64,000 bases of DNA from Theropithecus gelada (lineage: Eukaryota > Chordata > Mammalia > Primates > Cercopithecidae), in contig NC_037689.1 in assembly GCF_003255815.1 (NCBI RefSeq), positions 49,615,870 to 49,679,869 on the forward strand, given 5' to 3'. The translations under genes were made by a program, and so were the position numbers. Below the pieces are notes generated by a model, which was not told the DNA's origin, made no database searches, and worked only from the letters and a program-made list of their open reading frames with translations. This document shows positions 23,310 through 35,776 of this stretch, piece after piece (the first letter of the stretch is position 1; the number at the start of each line of letters is the position of its first letter).

Positions 23310-26300
23310 AATTTTAAAATGAGACTCTCCAGACACGTAAAATCGTTTTTTAAGGTTAAATTGATGATGTATTTAGTAAATGAATTTTAAGAATGGTCTC
23401 TGAATGTAGGAATTTCTTATGAAATTAAGGAAGGAAACACAAATATTGTAAAGGATATACGATAAAACAAAATACAATAATTTGTTTTTTAAAGAGTATC
23501 CAATAATGACATATTATTCCCTTTTACTTTAGAGTAATTTATTTTATCTGGTTTAGACCTTCTTGATAAAACTCTTCTGTCTATTTAATGAGTAAACACC
23601 TCACATTTGTCAGTAAATTTCATTTATGTAATGGAATTATATTGTTTGTAGTTGTAGATTAATAGAGATTAAATTTCCATATGACAAAAGATTATGGGTC
23701 ATTGTGATTCAAGTCAATGCAAGTTCACGATGTTGGCAAAATGAGTATTTTTATATGTTGTTTAAGCTGCCAAGAGTCTTCCCAGAGTCCTTTATTTAAA
23801 GGAAGAAGACTGTATTTCTCAAGAAAAAAAAGTCCTATGAAGTTTTATGTGCTTTATATTGACTCTTTGTCTTTCTGACACATTTAATAGTTCCTGTTAG
23901 AGCCACAAGATATTGAATTGGAGGTTCTGAGTTGGGTCACTGCTCTATTTGAATAATCCTTTAAAACTTTAGTCCTCACAAACAAGCAGTAGCTGGCAAC
24001 TGTTACAATGATACCCAGCCACACTTCACATAAACATGTAACAGTTTGTCCAGAGATCATTATAAACACATACTAGGCTTCTTTGAAACTAGTATCTTCA
24101 AAAAGGACTAATTAGTGGCTGAATGTTGAGTACTTCTATAAAGTTTTGTCCTCCTAGCTTTGAGCATTCCTAATCTAAATTTCAGTTTCTTACTGGCAAA
24201 TCTTTCCTTTTATGACATGAAACAAAAGGAAAAATAATTGGCTTTATCTGTGCTGATTTACCAGTGGTCACTGTTGAGAGCTTCAAACGCCCTTCCCACT
24301 GTCAGTCTCTGCTCTTCACCATTCTGCTTCATATTATTCATTCAAGTGGCATGAAGAGGGGTATGGTGGCTGTGGGATTTGAACCATCATTGAACAAGAT
24401 ATGGGAAGTGAATAGTATTTGCTCACCATGACTTTAGTTTTAGTTCCACCTTCCAAATTAGGCTTCTATACACTTCTTAAAGCTTTATTTAAGTTGTACT
24501 TTCATCAACATACACAGTAGTAACAAAGCCCTTTCTAATAGTCATTGTATTAGCTACCTTGTGGCTGTTAATGTTCATGCTCCTGCAAGATCCTTTCAAA
24601 TCCCTTTTTGTACCATTTACTTCCCTTTCCCTTCCAAGCATCAGTACTAATGTACAGCTCTTTAGTCCTCAAGCTGCTGAAGGGGCTTTTGCCCACAGGT
24701 GAAGAGATTGTAAAGCATCTGGGACATCTGGGAGTTGATATGCTCATCCCTCCCAGTGTGGCCTTTAACCAATGACTGAACAGTGTAGAAGTATGAAAGT
24801 TGGTGTAAGGATAACTCAGACATAACTTACTCTCTAGAGTTCCCCAGGAGGATCACGCTGAAGCTATCCTCTGAGGGGTGTTCACCTGAGATTGCACTGT
24901 TCCTTGGCTTCCACTACCTCCCCTTGGATCATTTTCTTAAATTAATCAAACATACATCCTCATCTCAGAGCCTATGTTTAACTTAGGATACACCTATAGT
25001 AGAGACCTCACTGTCATGTCAAAATATCGCCGCCTAGTGGCAAGACTAAGAATATCAGAGTTCTTTGCATTAACTGCATGACCTTTCACTGAATACCTTT
25101 TTTCATTGAATACCTTGCATTGAATACCAACTGAAAGTAGTGAGAGGTATCCAAAGAAGACAGTGCCATTATCTCTACCCTCAAAGAGCTAACGATGTCT
25201 GGAACCAAAAGAGAAGAAGTGACAGCAAACATGACCACAGGTAGGATTTGCACAGCTGTGTCATTAGGAAACAAAGAAGAAGCAGTATGGGAAGGAGGGC
25301 CATTTTCTGAGCATCAGAGTCACAGGATCTCATCATCTGAGATACGTTAGACACTTATAGCTCCTATCCCAGCATCTGTTTTCATCAGAAAAGACTAAAG
25401 CAGAATTTTATATGTATTAAAACTCATTAAGTTGTTGCAGGCTTAAATTGCAAAGACTAGCTTATGCCCAGTGAAAGTAGGCTTCATAGTGGCACAAATA
25501 GGTAAAATATACAGGTGGATGATAAAAAAGAGGTTGAGACTAGTCCAGAGACTAATAGCAAATACAACTTCCCTAATGAATGTCAGAACCATAAATATGC
25601 TGCATTTAGGGCATTCAGAATGTACGGTGAATCCTATTACAATAGATGGAACCATGTATCATGAATGTATGTCAAAAATGACTCCACTTAATATAATGTT
25701 CTACATGGTAGGACATCTTTGATGTGAACTAAATATATACAACTGTATAGGCCATCAAGTCCAAGCTATCCATCTACATAGATATGAGCTCTTACATATG
25801 ATTCTGCAGACTTGTTTTTAGCATTTTAGTGACCCAATGCTCACTCACTCATATTACCGATCTTTTGTAGGCCAGCTGAATTACAAACATTGTGACTTTC
25901 CTCCATTAATCTCATACCTATCTTTACCTTTTTATCTTCTTAGAATGTCAACTCATGTTTACTTTCACATTCTGTTTCTGATGAGACCCTTTTGGTCAAT
26001 ATTCTTGGGAATCACTGTAGCTAATCAGTTTAAGAACAGGAGGCAATGTCCTCTCATCAGCATTGTGCAGTAAGCTGAGACTCCACGGCATATCCCCTTC
26101 AATTTAGAGTATTATAAAGAAACTTCTTGCTTTGAAATGGATACCTCATGAATAAATCAAGAAGAGTTTTTGTTTTCCAATTCTATCTGAAAGAAATATG
26201 TAAAAAAAAAAAATCGAGGCGGGAAAAATTTAAGTGACAAGATAAAGAAGTTTGATATTGCCTCTATCATTCTTAAGAAAGGAGAACACTAGGGGCAGGC

Positions 26301-26489
26301 CGTTAGAGAACATCTGTCAATAGTTTAATAATAATTTGGGGTAAAGAAATAATTTGTGGGTGACAAGACTTTGTACCATAAGACAATTTCATTCAATTAC
26401 TGTATCAATAACTGCGTAAATTCATGCATTTACAACCAACTTATTTTTTATAAAGATGCCAAGAGCATACAGTGGGAGAAAGATAGCCT
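23310..26489. other. Unassigned, mostly single-copy-looking sequence
   Basis: About 3.2 kb with no recognised gene. About 24830-25010 and 25130-25210 look weakly like very old repeats (LTR-like and L2/CR1-like) but cannot be named. 25087-25128 holds three copies of a 'cattgaatacctt' unit. Confidence 0.4.
25087..25128. repeat. Short tandem repeat, three units
   Basis: CACTGAATACCTT, CATTGAATACCTT and CATTGAATACC at spacings of 17 and 14 bases. Confidence 0.85.
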
Positions 26490-28245
26490 CTGTCATAGAT
26501 GGTTCTGGGAAAACTAAATATTCGTAGTCAGAGGAATAAAACTAGATCCCTATCGCTCACTACACATCAAAAATGAACTCTAAATTGATTAAAAACTTAA
26601 ATGTAAGACCTGAAACTTTGAAAGTATTAGAAGAAAACATTGGTGTAACACTTCAGGACATTAGTCTGGGCAAATATATTTTTGTGTAAGACCTCAAAAG
26701 CATAGGCAACAAAAGCAAAAACAGACAAATCGGATTACAGCAAGCTAAAAACCTGCAGAGCAAAGGAAACAATCAGCAGAGTGAAAAGACAACCTACAGG
26801 ATGAGAGAAAATATTTGCAAACTTTCCATCTGACAGTGGATTAATACCAAGAATATATAAGGAACTCAAATAACTCAATAGCAAAAAAAAAAAATCAAAT
26901 AATCTGATTTCAAAATGGGCAGAATAACTGAATAGACATTTTTCAAAAGAAGACATATAAATGTCCAACAAACATAAAAATGCTCAACACTAGTAATCAT
27001 CGGGGAAATGCAAATCAAAACCACAATGAGATATCATCTCACATCAGTTAGAATGGCTAGCATCAAAAAGACAAAAACAAGACAAAAGCAAAATATATGC
27101 AGGTGAGGATGCAGACAAAGGGAAACTTTAGTACACTGTGGGTGGGAATGCAGTGTAGTAAAGCCATCATGAAAAACAGCGTGGTGGTTCCTCAAAACAT
27201 TAAAATAGATGTATCGTATGATCCAGAAATTCCACTACTAGTTATATATCCAAAAGAAAGACAATCAGTACATCAAAGAGATATTTGCATACCCATGTTT
27301 ATTGCAGCACTATTCACAATAGACAAGATGTGAAATCAACCTGTGTCCATAAATAGATGAATGAATGAAGAAAATGTGATATATATATATAGACAACAGA
27401 ATCCTATTTGACTATAAAAAATAAAATCCTTTCATTTGCAGCGACATGGAACTGGGGGTCATTATATTAAGTAAAATAATCCAGGCAAAAAAGACAAATA
27501 TTGCACATTCTCACTCATATATATGTAGGAACTGGGGGGAAAAAAAAGTGTATCTCATGAAGGTAAAGAATGGAATGGTGGTTACCAGAGGCTGGGAAGG
27601 GGTAGGGGATGAAGATAGGTTAGTTAATGGCCATAAATGTACACTTAAATAAAAGGAATATGTTCTAGTGTTCAAAAGCAGATTAGGGGTCCTATTGTTA
27701 ATGACAATGTATTGTATTTTTCCACATATCTAGAAGAAAAGTCTTCAAATGTTCCCAACAGATAGAAATGATAAATGCTCTGGGTCAGTTGTCCCCAACA
27801 TTTTTGGCACCAGAGACCGGTTTTGTGGAAAACAATTTTCCTACGGACTGGTTGAGGGGTGGTTTCAAGATGAAACTGTTCCATCTCTGATCATCAGGCA
27901 TTAAATTCTCATAAGGAGCACACAACCTACATCCTTTGCATGCGCGGTTCACAATAGGGTTCGTGCTCCTATGAGAATCTAATGCTGCCACTGATCTGAC
28001 AGAAGGTGGAGCTCAGGCATTAATGCTCGCTGGCCACTCACCTCCTGCTGTATGGCCTGGTTCCTAACAGGCCACGGACAGGTACCAGTACATGACCCAG
28101 AGATTGAGGACTCCTGCTGTAGGTGATGGACACCCCCAAATACCCTGACTTGATCATTACACAGTCTCTGCATATAACAAAATATCTTGTGTAGCCTATA
28201 AATATGTATCAATTATTATGTGCCCATGAAAATAAAATAAAATCT
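26490..28245 (+). mobile_element. L1MA-type L1, 5'-truncated, split by MER1
   Basis: ORF2 3' third in sense ('gaaaagacaacctacaggat', 'cacaatgagatatcatctca', 'attgcagcactattcacaat'), then 3'UTR. MER1 sits at 27786-28116, after which the L1 3'UTR resumes ('gtgatggacacccccaaata' ... 'tattatgtgcccatg') and ends in an A-rich tail near 28245. All frames are broken by stops and indels. Confidence 0.93.
27786..28116 (-). mobile_element. MER1 (hAT-Charlie, non-autonomous)
   Basis: Terminal repeats 'cagttgtccccaac' at the left and 'gattgaggactcctg' at the right, with 'gttcctaacaggccacggac' and 'atgagaatctaatgctgcc' inside, in reverse of the usual display. Eight-base flanks CTCTGGGT / CTGTAGGT match at 6 of 8. 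Inserted in an L1MA 3'UTR. Confidence 0.93.
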
Positions 28246-28249
28246 TTGC

Positions 28250-28577
28250 ACAGAGGGAAAATGACTGTCTAAATGAAGTAAAATATATTTATCAAAGTTC
28301 TTGATCACGTTGTTATTTTTAGAATAAAATGTACTTGAGCAACAGGGGGGAAACCTGTTCAGTGAATAAAGTTACATGAGGAAAAATACAAACAGATATT
28401 CAAAACTTCAAAATAAGGTAGCAAGAGAAACTAATATTAATAACTAGTTGCAAGTACTGAAATTCTTTTTAAATAGCAAAAAGCAACTAAAAATCATCCT
28501 TAAACTATATCAGCAATATAATAATAAAATCCACATGAATCTGGGAAGTGTTAAAAATACAATGATACTAAGGCATT
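28250..28577. other. Unassigned sequence
   Basis: AT-rich, no gene or repeat recognised. Confidence 0.45.
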
Positions 28578-28589
28578 AAGAAATCAGAG

Positions 28590-28844
28590 CTGGGCAGAGT
28601 GGCTCACGCCTGTAAACTCGACACTTTGGGAGGCTGAGGTGGGAGGATTGCTTGAAGCCAGGAGTTCAAGACCAGCCTGGAAAACATAGCAAGATCCCCT
28701 CTACAAAGAATTTTTAAAAATAGTTGGTCCTGGTCATGCATGTGTGTAGTCGCAGCTACTTGGGAGGCTGAGGCAGGAGGATAGCCTGATCCCAGGAGGT
28801 GCTACACTCTGGCCTGGGTGACAGACTGAGACCCTGTCTCTGAA
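28590..28844 (+). mobile_element. AluJ with internal deletion
   Basis: 'gctgggcagagtggctcacg' to 'agactgagaccctgtctctg'. The right arm lacks the 'gctgcagtgagctatgatc' region between 'cccaggaggtg' and 'ctacactctgg'. Diverged flanks AAGAAATCAGAG / AAGAATAAGAGA are a probable target duplication. Confidence 0.9.
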
Positions 28845-28856
28845 AAGAATAAGAGA

Positions 28857-29299
28857 TCCTTCTGTCTTTATAAAGGTACTCATCTTTATAAAGGTATCTG
28901 TCTTTAGTTCCCTAGCTGAAACTGTTATTAGAGTTTTAGATTTAATTTGAGTCTATATTTTCATTAAAAATATGAAGAATTTAATTGTATGCCCAAGAAT
29001 TTTTTTAAATACTGAAAGGGAGAAATCTGGTTGTATTAAATGGCTAAATAAAGTTTTTGCCTCTTCAAAAAATAGAATAAAAAGAGTGAATTAATTATTG
29101 TTTTTGAGTGGAAAACTGTTCTGTATGTAGAGTATCAGATAAAAAGAAATGGGCTTAGATAAAATAGAGAAAGATTTCAGTCACATATGAAAAACTGGTT
29201 AATTATCTAATTGATAAAAAATAGAATGGGCCCATCATGATGAAGTTTAGCATCTTTTTTTTACAGCGATAACATTTATAAATATTAGAATTGCAAGGA
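28857..29299. other. Unassigned sequence
   Basis: Starts with two close copies of CTTTATAAAGGTA (about 28867 and 28885). Otherwise AT-rich with no gene or recognised repeat. Confidence 0.45.
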
Positions 29300-29590
29300 A
29301 ACATATATGACCATCCAATCTCTCCTCTTCATTTTTGAGACCACAAAATATGAACACAGAAATTAAATTGCTTAATTCACCTAAGCAAGTCAAGGGCAAA
29401 TGTAGGACTTGAGCTCAGAGTTCTTAACTTCAAGGCTAGGTCTGTGGCCTTGGATAAGCTATTTAAAGCTTTTGTGCATTGCTTTGTTTTATTTTGTATT
29501 CATACAATGGAAATAATAATGTACAACCCAAAAGGACAACTATGAGTATCAAATAAATATTTGCAAAACATTTAATATGATGACCATCTA
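29300..29590 (+). mobile_element. MIR fragments, two in tandem
   Basis: 29320-29440 reads like a MIR 3' part ('gcaagtcaagggcaaatgta', 'ggacttgagctcagagttc'). 29441-29590 reads like a MIR middle ('ggccttggataagctattta', 'tacaatggaaataataatg'). Both diverged, direct orientation. Confidence 0.65.
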
Positions 29591-29866
29591 TGATAATTAT
29601 TCAAAAATAGTAGCTTTTTTGTTGTATTATTATTATTGCCTAGTGCTTTTTCTTCTAAAACATGTTGTCTAACAATAACAAAAAAAGGATATTCTAGAAG
29701 TATCTCTTGTGAGCCATATTTGGTGTAAAAGTCCAGTTAGAAAACTTTAAAATGTTAAAAGTATATTTTCCCCATGAGAGAAAATGTACAGTCTCTAATG
29801 ATGACAATGAGAAAATTGTGACTAAATTATTAATATATAAGTATATTTGGTGAGTAACTACATGGA

Positions 29867-29917
29867 GGTTTTTTGGTTTTTTTTGTTTTTTTGTTTTTTT
29901 GGTTTTTTTTTGGTTTT
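29867..29917. repeat. T-rich (TTTTTTTG)n low-complexity run
   Basis: Runs of 6-8 T separated by G or GG. Confidence 0.92.
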
Positions 29918-29919
29918 CA

Positions 29920-30284
29920 TTTGCTATTTTTTTAACCCAAAAATAAGTTCCTCTTTTTGAAATCACACTCAGGATAGGTTTTATTATCACCCCACTTTCT
30001 AGATAAGAAACTCAAATCTCCAAAAGATGAAATATCTTGTTAACGTTTTCCCTGATGTGTTCAGTTTATTCCTGGCATCAGAGGCCCCAGACTGATGATT
30101 CAAAAGTATATGGGAAAAGTATTTTGCTATGATTCTAAATCATTCCCTCTTTTTATCAGTACAATTTGACCATATCTACAAAATTTGAAAGCGCACATAC
30201 CTTGATTTATCAATTTTCCTTTAGCATTTTATTGACTGAACGTATGCAAAATGCATATATAACAAATGCACTCACATATACACA
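29920..30284. other. Unassigned sequence
   Basis: No gene or recognised repeat. Confidence 0.45.
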
Positions 30285-30285
30285 A

Positions 30286-30316
30286 GGTAGGTAGGTAGAT
30301 AGATAGATAGATAGAT
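30286..30316. repeat. (TAGG)n(TAGA)n microsatellite
   Basis: Three TAGG units followed by about five TAGA units directly at the Alu tail end. Probably grown from the Alu poly-A tail. Confidence 0.93.
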
Positions 30317-30602
30317 TTTTTGAGATGGAGTCTCACTCAGTCGCTCAGGCTGGAGTGCAGTGGTGCGATTTTGGCTCACTGCCAACCTCTGCTTCCCAGG
30401 TTCAAGTGATTCTCCTGCCTCAGCTTCCCAAGTAGCTGGGACTACAGGTGCACGCCACCACACCCAGATAATTTTTTGTATTTTCAGTAGAGACGGGTTT
30501 CATCATGTTGGTCTGGCTGGTCTCAAACTCCTGACCTCAGGTGATCCATCTGCTTCAGCCTCCCAATGTGCTGGGATTACAGGCGTGAGCCACCGTGCCC
30601 AG
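30317..30602 (-). mobile_element. Alu (AluS-like), antisense
   Basis: Reverse full-length Alu from 'gagatggagtctcactcagt' to 'gtgagccaccgtgcccag'. Tail replaced by the tetranucleotide microsatellite. No sure target duplication. Confidence 0.95.
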
Positions 30603-30761
30603 ACAACCATAAGATATACATACAAGAATACATTGCCACATTATAGCCTTTATAACTAGCAATTGAAAGATGGTTGTATGAATTACTGTTACTTGTCGAA
30701 TGGAAGGCCATGTAGCCATTAGGAAGAATAGGATACAGGCTGACAGCAGACAATATAAATG

Positions 30762-30975
30762 ATTCATTCATTCATACATTCAGCAAATATATGAGTTCAT
30801 ACTACATTCCAAGCATTACTGATGCAGCCATGAACAAGACAATGTTCCTGCCTTTATGGATTTCAAAATGTGGTGACAGAAGCAGACATTAACCAGAAAA
30901 ACAAACACATAATGAATGTCATATAATGCAATGTAGTGATTAAGCGCCATAAAGAAAAATAAGAAAATAGGAACA
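30762..30975 (+). mobile_element. L2 fragment
   Basis: 'attcattcattcatacattc', 'ctacattccaagcattactg', 'atgaacaagacaatgttcct', 'gtagtgattaagcgccata': the typical L2 3' block. Diverged; ends not defined. Confidence 0.82.
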
Positions 30976-30979
30976 AAAG

Positions 30980-32458
30980 TATATATTGCTTAGTAAAAAT
31001 AAAGAAATAGAGTTAGGCTATTATAGTCCTATTCATGTTAAAAGTAAAGAAAATGTATATATTCCATATAATTATATATGCATATATTCAAGAGACTTTT
31101 TTGGAGGATACATAAGACCCTGTCTGTCAGTAGGGGATACTTCTGAAGAGAGACTGAGGGACTAAATCATGACAGAAAATAATCTTAAGATACTAATATT
31201 GTTAATTATGACTTTCTGTGATGTAAATTTTGTACATTTTAACTCTTTTTACCACACACATTATTTTTTAAATAATAAAAGAAGATAAACTAGAGGAGGT
31301 CAAGAGCTTGGATGCATGCAGTTTATGAGCAGTAGTATAGTCTTTGCTAATTTGAATATTTATTTGGGTTGCAACCCCAAATGCCATCCATAGCCATTTC
31401 AATAACAAAAATGTGTAAATCAGGCTGGCTAAAAAAAGTACAGGGAATTAAAGAGCATGTGATAATCTACAGAATGCATGTCTTGACTATGGCTCTTAAT
31501 TTTTTCTCAGACAAATACATTTCAAAGTGTAGAAAGAGATACAATTTTTCATTTCTCTGGCCTTATCTTACCAGAGTTAGGCACTCTTGCCCACCAAGGG
31601 CTGACCACCAGATCTTTTTAAGGTGATCTTGCTGACATATGAATTACATGAAATTGTTCACCACTAAAAGGAGAAAAAAAATAGCCTTTTACTATAAGCA
31701 CAATAAAATGCCAGATTGTTATAATGGCTTACAAATCCTCTAATCTGGCCTTTCCCTCCTCTCTTTTCTCGTTGTTTCTACCATGCCCTTCACTGGCTAT
31801 GGCATGCCAAACTGAGTTTTGCTCTTTTTCTCTTTTGTACCTACACATTTAGTAGTCACTCTGGTATAAACTATTTACAACTCAATTGAATTGACACAAA
31901 AAGTCATTTTTTTAGAACAACTAATATCCCTAAATTAGAAATAATTTGAAGCTTCTCTTGACTGAGATGAGAACTACAAATTGAGAGCATAAAGGCTCAT
32001 GTCTATTAATATTCCCGTGTGTCATCAAATACCACTGAAATAAGCATTTTTTAAAATGAAGGACGAAAACGCATTTCCCTGTGCCAAGCAATTTTTCTGT
32101 ATTTCTCTGCACATTTACCTGAAACTTCTTTAGATATATGCACATTTATCATTCTATCAGAATGACATTTAATATATTGAGGAAAAAGCTAACAAAATAT
32201 CACATTTAAGATCTAAATCAAATTGCAGCAATTCATTAACATATGAATCTAACAAGGTTATAACTCTTCATAAAATAGCTGATTTTATACTATAAATCAT
32301 TTTTTATGTTAAATAGATGTGGGTTTTTGTCTCACTTATTTCTGAAAAGTTGTTTTAGGAGAAATATAGATGACAGATAATGTTGTTTCCTAAGCATTTA
32401 TACGGCAAATTTAAATCCATGTCAAGATGATAAAAAATAGACATAATTGCAATTCATT
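30980..32458. other. Unassigned sequence
   Basis: 31085-31260 may be a diverged old LINE 3' end ('tttaccacacacattatttt') but this is weak. Otherwise no gene, RNA or recognised repeat. Confidence 0.4.
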
Positions 32459-32478
32459 AAGAAATAAAACACAGTTTT

Positions 32479-32777
32479 GGCCGGGCGCGGTGGCTCAAGC
32501 CTGTAATCCCAGCACTTTGGGAGGCCGAGACGGGCGAATCACGAGCTCAGAAGATCGAGACCATCCTGGCTAACACAGTGAAACCCCGTCTCTACTAAAA
32601 ATACAAAAAATTAGCCGGGCGTAGTGGCGGCGCCTGTAGTCCCAGCTACTCGGGAGGCTGAGGCAGGAGAATGGCGTAAACCCGGGAGGCGGAGCTTGCA
32701 GTGAGCCGAGATCGCGCCACTGCACTCCAGCCTGGGCGACAGAGCGAGACTCCGCCTCAAAAAAAAAAAAAAAAAAA
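32479..32777 (+). mobile_element. AluY, full length, monkey AluYR-like
   Basis: 'ggccgggcgcggtggctcaa' to a poly-A of about 20. Has 'ggctcaagcctgtaat', 'ggccgagacgggcg' and 'ggcgtaaacccggg', which I recall from Old World monkey AluY lineages. Perfect 20-bp target duplications AAGAAATAAAACACAGTTTT at 32459-32478 and 32778-32797. Many CpGs retained: a young insertion. Confidence 0.97.
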
Positions 32778-32797
32778 AAGAAATAAAACACAGTTTT

Positions 32798-34092
32798 AAA
32801 ATTCTACCTAAATCATTTTATATGTGCCTCTGCTAAACTATTGGCTATTTGCTGGAAAGATGTGGTTGCATGTAAGAGAAGTATCAAAAAATTAATGATG
32901 ATAGCTAATTTTCATTGAAACATCTATTTCTGTTTTTCTGTCCTCTTTTCATTAAAAGTGTGGATGTTATTATGAAGATATTGAGCGATGGAATATCCAA
33001 AGATTTGCATGTAATGAAAATCATCAGAATTAGCTTATGATATGTGTACTATTATTTCTATTTTATAAACAAGGGATGTCTCAGAATGCTGTGTCCATAA
33101 TTGGCCAAAAATTGCATACCAGCAAGTGACAGAGATTGAATTCACACTAAGATTGTTAAAATTTAAAACTCATCTTATTATGTGGACAGCCTGAATGAGG
33201 ATAGGTGGTGCCTAGTGAGAAACAGGGAGTGGAATTCTCTTTTCAGATTTGAAGCCTAGGAGATTGAAAATATGAAGATGTCATTCGTAGAAATAAGGAG
33301 GATTTAGATTTGAGTTTTGAAAAATGCTAGTTCTATTTTGAAGAGGTTGATCATAACGTGCTTCTGTTGAACATATGGTCATATATTTGATATGGTTGAA
33401 TGTATTTTTAATCAGCTAGGAACATAAGAGTAGTGATGTAGAATATTATTCTGGTGAGAAAGAGGTATAGTTTATTCAAACAGTGACTGGCATCTTCCAA
33501 ATATCTTCCAAATTACATAGCTCTCTTTTTCACTTTATGTGTATGGACATACCTACATTTACTACAAAATTGCTTGTCATTGAAGGTGTTACATTCAGAT
33601 TTCTGGCTTCTTGGAGATATGTACTTAAAGTTAAACATTAACTTAATATGAATGTCAAGGGAAAAATAATAGCCTGACATGGACTTTTCATAGTATCGTG
33701 AGAAAAAGAGAATTTACTCACTTACAGCCATACAGGATATGATAAGATTGGCAGTTGAAATGAATTCTTGGTGTCCCAGTGGGTTTTGTAAAAGAATTTA
33801 ATGTATTAAGTGCCTAAACAATGTGTTTTCTCTAATTTTCACAATTTATTCTTTATTTCCATTCAAATCTATTGTTCATAAATATTATCTAAAGAAGACT
33901 TTTAAACAAAAGAGCATGGATGGGTTTAAAAGGTCCTTATCACCAAGATTTAATAAGCACAATGTTGCTTCTCTGTGGAATTTTTCTGAAAGAGTTTGAT
34001 TCTCAAAGGTTTCACGACTCTAAACAGCGAAGAATTAGAGACTTAGAGAAAATTGTTTATCTATTTTGGTGAGATATTTTATATCCTTAACC
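32798..34092. other. Unassigned, mostly single-copy-looking sequence
   Basis: No gene or recognised repeat. Ordinary AT-rich composition. Confidence 0.45.
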
Positions 34093-34308
34093 TAGTAGTT
34101 TTCAACTGTGGTGACTGTGTCACCCAGGGGACAACTGGAAAGTTTCTGGAGACATTCTTGATTATCATAACATAGGGAGAAGTTCTACTACCATTTAGTG
34201 GGTAGAGAATAGGAAGTCTGCTAAACATCCTACAGTGCACTGGATAGTCCCCCACCAGCAGAGTTATACGGCCCCAAATGTCAATAGTGCTGAAACTGAG
34301 AAAGCTTG
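34093..34308 (+). mobile_element. MER20 (hAT-Charlie, non-autonomous)
   Basis: Full length: 'tagtagttttcaactgtggt' start, 'ggggacaactggaaagtttc', 'taaacatcctacagtgcact', 'ggccccaaatgtcaatagtg' and a TIR-like end at 34308. 8-bp flanks CCTTAACC / CCTTCATC match 6 of 8. MER20 is known as a regulatory donor in placental mammals; nothing here shows that role. Confidence 0.95.
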
Positions 34309-34319
34309 CCTTCATCCCT

Positions 34320-34943
34320 GCAGAGTTCTAGGATAATATAAAAGAAAAAGACTTCGATATTTTGTTATGCAACATATGTGCCAGTGTATAAAACAATTTT
34401 TTAACCAGGTCACTGATTGATATAATTCACATGTGAATTATATTATAAGCCAAGAAAAGTCTGTATCATTTTAATAGAATATTCTAACAGTAAGTGACTC
34501 TGTCTCTTAAAAATACAAAAAATAAGCACACATGGATATTTGAAAGGATATTTTTGAAGCTGCTTAAAATTAATGGACATTAAACTCCCATGTGCTTTGT
34601 TTCATCAGTAAAACTGTGGAGCTCATTAACAAAAAACCAGAAACTTAGCTATATAAATCAGGAAATTTATAAAGTGTAGCCACTAGTGCATGTCTATGCG
34701 TTTCTGAGTTAACTAAAAATTAAATATTATTGAGAAAAATAAAGGCAAGTTCTTCATAAATTATTAATTTATAGTTTTACTAGTCTTCATATTAGAATCA
34801 TTCAGGTTTTCTCACCTTATATATAACTTCTATTCCCTCCTATTTTACCCTAGTTAAATGGTTTAATTTTAAAATAAATATTTTCCTTTGTTTATTATGT
34901 TCCTGTACATATAGAAACCTGTTCTATAATTTTATCATATTTT
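34320..34943. other. Unassigned sequence with a perfect palindrome
   Basis: Contains a 24-bp perfect palindrome at 34420-34443. No gene or recognised repeat. Confidence 0.45.
34420..34443. repeat. 24-bp perfect palindrome
   Basis: Two 12-base arms (ATATAATTCACA and its exact complement) with no spacer. Confidence 0.95.
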
Positions 34944-34955
34944 TAATAATTTCCT

Positions 34956-35764
34956 TTTTCAGATGTGTTTATGTCCTTTGCTCATTTTTTTAATAAGGTC
35001 ATTAATAATCTGAGAAATGCAAATCAAAACCACAATGACATATTATCTCACATCTGTCAGAATAGCTATTATTAAAAAGTCAAAAAATAACAGATACTGG
35101 CAAGACTGTAGAGAAAAAGGAACGTTCATACACTGATGATGAGAATGTAAATTAGTTCAGCTGCTTTGGAAAGCGGTTTGGATATTTCTCAAATAACTCA
35201 AAACAGAACTACCATTCAACCCAGAAATCCCATTACTGGGTATGTAGCCAAAGGAGGATAAATCAAACTACCAAAAATATATACACTCATATGTTCATCA
35301 CAGCACTATTCATAATAGCAAAGACATGGAATCAACCTAGATGCCTATCAATGGTGGACTGGATTAAGAAAATGTGGTACATATACACCATGGAGTACTA
35401 TGCGGCCACAAAAAAGAATGAAATAATGTCCTTTGCAGCAAAGTGGGTGCAGCTGGAGGCCATTATTCCAAACTAATTAATGTAGGAACAGAAAACCAAA
35501 TGCTACATGTTCTCAACTATAAGTGGGAGCTAAACATTGAGTACACATGAACATAAAGATGGGAGCAATAGACACTGGAGACTGCTAGATGAGGGAGGGA
35601 AGGAGGAGGAAAGGACTGAAAAACCACTTACTGAGTATTATGCTCACTACCTGGGTGATAGTATCATCCATACCTCAAACCTCAGCATCACGCAATATTC
35701 ACTTGTAACAAACCTGCATATGTACTCTTTTAATCTAACATAAAAATGGAAATTATTTTTAAAA
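34956..35764 (+). mobile_element. L1PB/older L1PA-type L1, short inverted 5' end
   Basis: About 34956-35003 is L1 ORF2 in antisense ('tttatgtcctttgctcattt'). From about 35006 the following ORF2 sequence is in sense ('gagaaatgcaaatcaaaacc') through to the 3'UTR ('ctcactacctgggtgatagt'). Perfect 12-bp target duplications TAATAATTTCCT at 34944-34955 and 35765-35776. Frames are broken; the C-terminal ORF2 piece is open only over 35291-35476. Confidence 0.95.
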
Positions 35765-35776
35765 TAATAATTTCCT

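Noticed and set aside
25087..25128. Three spaced repeats that might suggest a CRISPR-like array
   Set aside because: Units are only 11-13 bases at 14-17-base spacing in primate DNA; a simple local duplication.
32570..32791. Frames reading like 'hypothetical protein' peptides from Alu antisense
   Set aside because: Peptides such as AQAGVQWRDLGSLQ are the well-known antisense translation of Alu, here and in the other Alus.
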